Source: Alviniconcha marisindica (lineage: Eukaryota > Mollusca > Gastropoda > Provannidae). From it: DNA of 64,000 bases. Under the pieces are notes generated by a model. That model had not been told where the DNA came from, ran no database searches, and saw only the letters and a program-made list of their open reading frames with translations. The stretch covers positions 62,001 to 126,000 of the forward strand of contig JABMCL010000151.1 of NCBI GenBank assembly GCA_018857735.1, read 5' to 3'. A program made the position numbers and the translations under genes. Below are positions 1 through 64,000 of this stretch, piece after piece; positions within the stretch are counted from its first letter, which is position 1, and each line of letters opens with the position of its first letter.

Positions 1-531
1 AAGGTGATCTGCTTGGCTAACACAATGTCAGGCTCCTAGTCCTAGGCGGCCCCATCCAAACAAGTTTTCTCATCCAGTAAACGTTAGGTAGCTGTGGAGT
101 ATGGAAAGTGCGTTTACTTTTCTTCTTACTACGCATTTGTGTATGTATGTATGTATGCATGCATATGTGTATGCCTGTGCATACACATGTTGGTGTGTAT
201 GTGTATATGGATATGCCATGTGATCTCTCTCTTGTTTAAACACTTTTTTTATGTATTATATATGTCTTACATTGAATTATCATATATATATATATATGTC
301 TTATGCTAAATTATCATAGGTTTAATTTGATTTTTATTTATTTTACATACTACACTGCTCCAAAGCAAATGTCCTTTTCCAGGACAGTAAAATATTATCT
401 TATTCTTCCTTTCAGTTTTCAGTTTTGACCTGCTCAGTCATAACTGTTGTCCATGGAACTGTTTAGTGACCTTGCCCACCACAATTAATAAAAAGACAAA
501 CTTATATTTCTTGTTTTCAGGCAAAACTTAC
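1..531 (-). other. PRELID3-like intron 3, partial
   Basis: No exon of the gene is recognised here. It holds AT-rich DNA with a TGTATG-type tract near 138-215 and a short (AT)n tract near 283-296. Confidence 0.6.
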
Positions 532-4358
<3,827 letters not shown>

Positions 4359-4493
4359 CTTGGTAGCATCTAATGATCCTTTCGTAAGCCGACTGACTGG
4401 TCACGCTTTCTCCTTGCCGTCCCAACCCTTGATATCTGACGCAAACCCAAGGTCGATTTTGCCAAAGTATAAATCTGAAGTACACATAAAATG

Positions 4494-4503
4494 ATGACGT
4501 CAT
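4494..4503. promoter_or_regulatory. CRE/ATF palindrome upstream of the PRELID3-like gene
   Basis: ATGACGTCAT is a perfect 10-base palindrome containing the CREB/ATF core TGACGTCA. It lies about 140 bp upstream of the minus-strand start codon, a usual promoter position. Binding is inferred from the motif only. Confidence 0.5.
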
Positions 4504-4544
4504 TCCAAGCCTCATGCAGAGTTGGAATTATTTTGATTCAAAGG

Positions 4545-4911
4545 TTCAAAAGAACACTTTAAGTACAAAACATAACATGCGAATTTTCGTGGTAATCCCC
4601 TTTCTCAAGCTACAAAACTACACTTAAACAGTTAAAACTTAAACGGTGAAAAAAGATAAAATATGAGATGGAGAGCTAAGCCACTTATCTGTTTTTGGTT
4701 GAGCTATGTTGTTTCCGTGTTGTTTTCGTTTATGTTGCTTATGTTGTTTTCGTGTCCAGTACTTGAACAACAGCATAGCTCAACCAAAAACAGATAAGGG
4801 CCTTAGTTCTCCATCTATTTTTTCGTCATTTTTCACCGTATAACTGTTGTTTAAGTGTCACTTTGTAGCTTGTTGTGTTTTGTCTCCATAAAATCTGAGC
4901 GTTCTTTTGAA
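4545..4911. mobile_element. foldback (MITE-like) element between the two genes
   Basis: The ends are TTCAAAAGAAC and its complement GTTCTTTTGAA. Long imperfect arms pair throughout, for example CTTATCTGTTTTTGGTTGAG at 4684 with its complement near 4778-4797, and CGGTGAAAAA with TTTTTCACCG. No coding capacity is seen. Related sequence (ACAAAAC...ACAGTTAAA...GGTGA) occurs at 13999-14238 and 28133-28345, so it belongs to a dispersed family. Confidence 0.75.
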
Positions 4912-5137
4912 CATTTTATATGTTTGGATCTTGTTTTAGAACGCTAGCATTTACTTTCAGTGTTTCACTGAGATTTACACTGGATCACCAAGATTTATGA
5001 ACAGTTTTCTGTATACATAACTTGTCGTGTTCAGCAATATGCATTAACGCAATGTACCCTGTTTCTATCCCTCATCCCTTCCCTCCCTGCCTTCTGCCTT
5101 CTTGAAAGCTGGCCACTTCAAAGTTGTAGTATTTTAA

Positions 5138-5141
<4 letters not shown>

Positions 5142-5169
<28 letters not shown>
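5142..5169. repeat. (AG)n microsatellite
   Basis: A pure AG dinucleotide tract of about 27 bases in the intergenic region. Confidence 0.9.
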
Positions 5170-5173
<4 letters not shown>

Positions 5174-5473
5174 TGACGACATAAACTATTGCGCACTTTA
5201 GTGTTCCGTAATTGTTTGGGGTTTGGGTTGGGGGAGTAACAAAAAGCACAATAAATATATTTTTTCTTTATGTTTATCAGTGATTTAATATTTTAGCTAA
5301 AGTTTGCAAAGTGTGCTGCTGTTTTCGTAACAATTACGTGATTAAGCCTATTTTCGAGTGTGGTTAACCTGGGGTCAGCCTGAGAACCAGCACTCTTACA
5401 ACCATTGTGTCTATTGGCCACTTTATTTAGAGAAGCCAATCGCAGCAAGTTTCTCTTGCGGTTGTAGAAACGC

Positions 5474-5487
5474 GAGACCATAGTAAC
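5474..5487 (+). promoter_or_regulatory. RFX X-box-like site, candidate HYDIN promoter
   Basis: GAGACCATAGTAAC fits the two-half-site X-box pattern GTNRCC-NN-RGYAAC with a single mismatch (A for T at position 2) and the usual 2-nt spacer. RFX factors drive motile-cilium genes such as HYDIN, and the site lies on the HYDIN side of the intergenic region about 2.15 kb before the first coding exon. Function is inferred from the motif and position. Confidence 0.5.
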
Positions 5488-5493
5488 AGTTGC

Positions 5494-5550
5494 AAGATGG
5501 CGTTCAAAAACAAGTCCTAACTGATGGTCTAGTTATTTGAAGCCTGCCAG
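5494..5550 (+). promoter_or_regulatory. YY1-like AAGATGGCG and candidate 5' UTR exon end
   Basis: AAGATGGCG, a YY1/initiator-type motif, begins 7 nt after the X-box-like site. Its ATG (5496) opens only a 7-codon frame ending in TAA, so it would be an upstream ORF and not the HYDIN start. A donor-like CCAG|GTATAC closes the segment at 5550. I infer a non-coding first exon spliced to an acceptor near 7640; transcript data would decide. Confidence 0.35.
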
Positions 5551-6629
5551 GTATACATTTGGTTAATGTTTTCTAAAATTTACCATCCTATGTGTCACTT
5601 TGATTCATCTATCAGTTACGCTGATCGTACTTAAGTGAGTTGTTGCATTGTATGTTTTCTGTGGATGGTAAAAGAAGCATAGTCAATGGTATTAGTTTGA
5701 AAACACTGGGATCGGCTTTGGTGTTAAAATTTACATTAATTTTGGCCGACGCATTGATACATGCATATTAACAGATCTGCTGACAGTTATATTTTCTTTT
5801 CTTTTGAAGTATGTTTTATTCAGGAAGTGTTGTGTTACAATTCTAATTCTGTCCCTGCAGGGGATAAAATACATGCGTGTTTGTACAGAGATGGTCTCGA
5901 GCAAAACACAAAGCAAGTAGTTTCCACTGGTAGTTGTACAGCAAAATGTCTCTCAAAATTTAAGCTACTAACTGATTATAAGGTGTCTGTTTCTTGATAA
6001 ACTAATTATGAGTCATTTCCATTAAATGCACACGCATTATATATCAACTTTGTATTATATGAAATTATTTATACATGCTTCAAGTGTGGATTTAAGTTTG
6101 TTTAATTTTCATGCAAAATAATGTCAAAACCATCATTTGTTTTTATTTTACCATTGTGTCCTAAAAGATTGAGTGTTTTTCTTTCATTCTTTTAACCACC
6201 TCTAAAACCTGACCCAAAAGGACTGAGTGTATTCAAACTGATACATAAAGTGAAAAATTGTATCTTTTTGTCATCTGTTAACTGGTACATATCTCGGTCC
6301 TTGGAGACTCATAATGATAAATCAGTTATGATCACAGTCTGTGGCCACAATGTCTGTAGTGTTAACTGTTTTAATTGCTTGCGTATCCCAGCCTCAACTG
6401 ACTTTAAATCCTTATTTTAACTGCGTGGTGCTCAGAGTATACCACTACATCCTTTTGCATGTGTCACACTCACAGCAGGACTCATAAGAGCCCAGTCAAT
6501 TAAAAGCAACTAACCTCCTCAGTTCCAAGGCAAACAAACAATTTTTTTGGTAAGAATTGTGATTATCTTAGTCATCGGATGATTAATTATAGTAAGCAAA
6601 AAATAGCTTTGGGTTAACCCACAATTCGA

Positions 6630-6830
6630 AAAATTAGACTGATGCAATACATCCCCAAATTTCACTCCACAGAGATAAACACTACAGAATTGTTTTAAAA
6701 ATCAGTGACAAAAATGAAAGCCATGGCTTTCTTCTATGACCTGTATGCAGAACTGAGAGCTTCTGGTGTTCAACCAAGATGTCAAAGACACTTTGATGGT
6801 GTCAGATTATAATGTTTGAAAGAGCATAAA
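6630..6830. repeat. dispersed repeat copy A
   Basis: It shares ordered blocks with 20600-20790: TTCACTCCACA, AATCAGTGACAAAAATGA, TTCTTC-ATGACCTGTATGCA, then GACA-TTTGGTGATGTCA-like sequence. It is probably an old transposon copy of unknown class. Confidence 0.6.
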
Positions 6831-7199
6831 ACACAGGAAAGAGCACATTAAAAAAGGTATCAATGATACTAACAACTGATAATATCAATATTAAATCAAT
6901 AGGACTTTCAGTTATTATTTGTGTGTGAGAGCGCGCGCATGTGTGTGTGTGTGTGTGTGCAAATCATGTTTGTTTTACATTTTCCAAAAATGATTATTAT
7001 GCCCTGACACAAGGATATTTATATGCCAGTGACTTCTTGGTGATGTTCTATTCATTCAGTGAATTAACAAACAGTACACAATAATACAAGCATGTATAAA
7101 TAATTATTTTAATTCAGTTTAAATTTAACAGTCTATTGATCCCATTTGGATGATTTATGTAACATTAGGTACTGTGCGTGCGCGCACGTGAACACAAAC

Positions 7200-7207
7200 A
7201 CACACAT

Positions 7208-7253
<46 letters not shown>
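7200..7253. repeat. (CA)n microsatellite
   Basis: A nearly pure CA tract, with a translated His-Thr run as a by-product. Confidence 0.95.
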
Positions 7254-7255
<2 letters not shown>

Positions 7256-7641
7256 GCATACAAGTAAATATTCACTGTGTAATACATCATACATGGCTGT
7301 TCACTATGTTATGGTCTTCAGATTTCTGTGTAATTTTGTTTTATTTGATGTACTTTATTGCATAAGTTGTTTTCAAAATGTTATTGCTAACTGGTTGGGA
7401 AGCTTTAGTTTTAGGAACTGATTTTTTAACAACGATGTTCTTTACAACTTTACATCACTAGGTGATTTTGCTAAATATTGCCTGGACTAAGAAGTGGGAT
7501 GGGACTGGATAGCATTGCCCCTAGAGTTGTTCACAGCAAGCCTATAACCCAGACGAGGTGATCGAGTACTAAAAGTACTAAAGCTAAACTTCTTGAAAGA
7601 TAACTGTCCATTTCTGTCAGCATTGAATAATTGTGTGCAGA

Positions 7642-62104
<54,463 letters not shown>

Positions 62105-62114
62105 GTGAGGGTTG

Positions 62115-62196
62115 GAAAATCTCACAGCACCAGCGTCAATTCCAAACACACCTGCCTAGGTGTGTTTGGACTTGACGCTGGTGCTGTGAGATTTTC
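62115..62196. repeat. 39-bp inverted repeat with 4-nt loop, next to the exon 55 donor
   Basis: Left arm 62115-62153 (starts GAAAATCTCACAGCACCAGC) pairs with 62158-62196 with one mismatch; the loop is GCCT. It starts 11 nt after the donor. Confidence 0.96.
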
Positions 62197-63196
62197 TCTC
62201 CGGGCTTCCTTCTCTCTTTTGTAGACATTTCTTCAGTCATTCATTCATTCAGTCATTACTCTCGTCGTCATTTACTCATTCATTTCATGGAGTCATTTTT
62301 ATTTTATTTTATTTTTTTGTCACACATATCAATATATTTTTATGTTTATTAGTCTACAGACTCATCCTTTTGTTTTTCACGCAGCGCAAAACTGGGGATT
62401 AAAAACAACAACAAAAAACTGATGGGACCTAGAAAATATGGATCATCAGCTATGTTAATATTACCAGTTTATAATGTCCAAATGAAAAACCCCAAAAGCT
62501 TGACAGCGAAACCCATTCTGCGCTGAGTGACTGCATTAGCAGACTGCCTCAGTGTATTTTTTGTAGTGATTATTTTGCCTTTGGGGATGGTAGTCTGCAT
62601 AGGTCCTTAGAGGATCTGTAACCGCAACCTAATTTGGCATTACAGTGCAAACTGACATGTTTTGAAAGCATGTGCCTTTTGTTAGTAGTACTGAGATCAG
62701 TAACTGTTCTTCGCCTCTTGGGCAGTTGGCATGTTGTTTTTTCAGCCTGTCCGCTGCTTGCTTGCTTTTCTGGTTTGCCACCAAGGTTCGCTTGTGTGGT
62801 ACTGGTGTTGCCAGTCCGTGGCCTTTTGTGTGGTCAGTTCAAATGACTGCGTGCACTGCTTGGGAAGGAACACTGCACACTACTAGTGACTTTGTTGTCT
62901 AGCAATGTTGGTTTTATGATTTGGATTTGCTTGAAAAATGGGAGTCTATGGGTTGATCAGTGTTGAACCCTCTGACCAGCCGGGTGGCTGGCCTGACTTC
63001 ATCTAGCCTTCTGGCAGGACACAGACTTTAACGTTGTGGTTTTCTTGGAGGCGGTAAATGTCAAACATGGTGGGTACTGCTCATCAGATTTTACCCACTC
63101 ATGCCACTTTCAGAGGCCCTTGGCATTGTTCAAGGTCAGAGCAGGGTCAGACAGTTTTAGTTGGAAATTTGATTCAGTCTGAAACAGAACTAGGTC

Positions 63197-63477
63197 CATG
63201 CAGAATCAACACACAAGGGAGTTAATTAGTGCTCAGAAGACATCACACAAAACCCAACATCCAAGACCTGAGTCACCTATGGTAACTCTCAGCTGAAATA
63301 TGAGTGAATACAAGGTACATAAACTCCATCAGAGGTACATCCTCAAGAGAGGATATCCTCAAATGGGGTGGGGGGCATCCTTTTTTGAGGATGTACCTCT
63401 GTAGGGGACTTGGTCTTTGTTATTGTGTTTGTGTGACGTCTTTCAGATGCTAATTAACTCCCTTGTGTGTTGATTCT
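63197..63477. mobile_element. foldback element, third copy
   Basis: AGAATCAACACACAAGGGAG pairs with CTCCCTTGTGTGTTGATTCT; the interior carries GGTACATAAACTCCATC and GAGGTACATCCTCAAG. The centre has TCCTCAAATGGGG and its near-complement. Confidence 0.85.
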
Positions 63478-64000
63478 TGAAATTTGATGTCCTGATCTGA
63501 TTAAATGGATTGTCCATTAGATCGGCCGAGTCATGAATATGCCAGTTTTGGTCTTTTTGGTTCATGCCAGTTTGGGTCTTTTAAGTTTTGGATGATTATA
63601 GCATCATCTGCAATTTTCTGAGTCATACCAGCTTTAATGAGCTTAGCTTTGTTTCAAGGTCATAGGTATGTTACAAATACAAACTGCTTAGTCTTCTTTT
63701 TCTCTTCTTGTCCGATGTAGCATCGTATGATTTCTTTAAATACATAAGATCAAGTACCATATGGTTTGTGTGACTGATGTGTATTGACAGTTGAGACAAT
63801 TGACCTTTTCTATCCAGTTTTGCAATTGAATGTGAGTCACCTGAACATATGCTCTTCTGGTCTCTGTAGCTGTGAGAATTTGTTCATGTAAGAAGTGTAT
63901 GTAGCAATATTAGTACATTTTTCTGTTGGAATCTGACTTGTATGTAGCACTTTATATGACTTACTAGATTTTATGAAACATTTAGAAGCATGTTACAGAG

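Larger units (their letters stand above)
5551..7641 (+). other. candidate HYDIN 5' UTR intron, AT-rich
   Basis: No coding exon is recognised. It contains (TG)n at 6928-6960, a dispersed repeat at 6630-6830 shared with 20590-20790, and (CA)n at 7200-7253. Two acceptor-like sites, at 7620 and 7640, precede the first HYDIN ATG. Confidence 0.5.
62105..64000 (+). other. HYDIN intron 55, partial
   Basis: It contains a near-perfect inverted repeat (62115-62196) and a foldback element (63197-63477). The next expected HYDIN segment (a FRW-VPA-like module start) is not found, so the following exon lies to the right. Confidence 0.6.

Overview
The window is animal nuclear DNA with intron-rich genes, standard GT-AG splice sites, many microsatellites, tRNA-derived SINE heads and foldback transposons. 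The protein sequences and the repeat style suggest a lophotrochozoan, most likely a mollusc. That placement is inference and no single marker here proves it.

Layout. Positions 1-4360 hold, on the minus strand, the first three coding exons of a PRELI/slowmo family mitochondrial lipid-transfer protein (PRELID3 type). Its 3' end lies beyond the left edge. Positions 4360-5560 are a divergent promoter region with a perfect CRE palindrome, a foldback element and an RFX X-box-like site followed by a YY1-like AAGATGGCG. Positions 7642-62104 hold, on the plus strand, 55 consecutive coding exons of the 5' part of HYDIN, a giant central-pair protein of motile cilia. I rebuilt them by following splice sites, phase and the known order of HYDIN segments. 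They total 8837 nt (2945 codons plus 2 nt) with no internal stop. All phases join, and the last exon ends in phase 2, so the gene continues past the right edge. The encoded part has a basic leader, about 14 ASH/MSP-type immunoglobulin-like modules, a P-loop (adenylate-kinase-like) segment with an intact Walker A motif, and a long charged coiled-coil stretch.

The introns are dominated by tandem repeats: (TG)n/(CA)n, long G runs, pyrimidine and purine tracts, and minisatellites with units of about 20-76 bp. Many minisatellites begin or end exactly at a HYDIN splice site and contain copies of that site. Exons 14, 37 and 44 (acceptors) and exons 3, 9, 26 and 33 (donors) are the clearest, with exons 45 and 54 weaker. 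In exon 14 an 11-copy, in-frame 33-bp array grew from the acceptor plus the first codons of the exon. This recurrent splice-edge duplication is the most unusual feature of the window.

The two genes point away from each other. One is a housekeeping-type mitochondrial gene and the other a ciliary gene, so they may share the CpG-containing region between 3800 and 5500 as promoter space. Nothing suggests an operon or any further complete gene.
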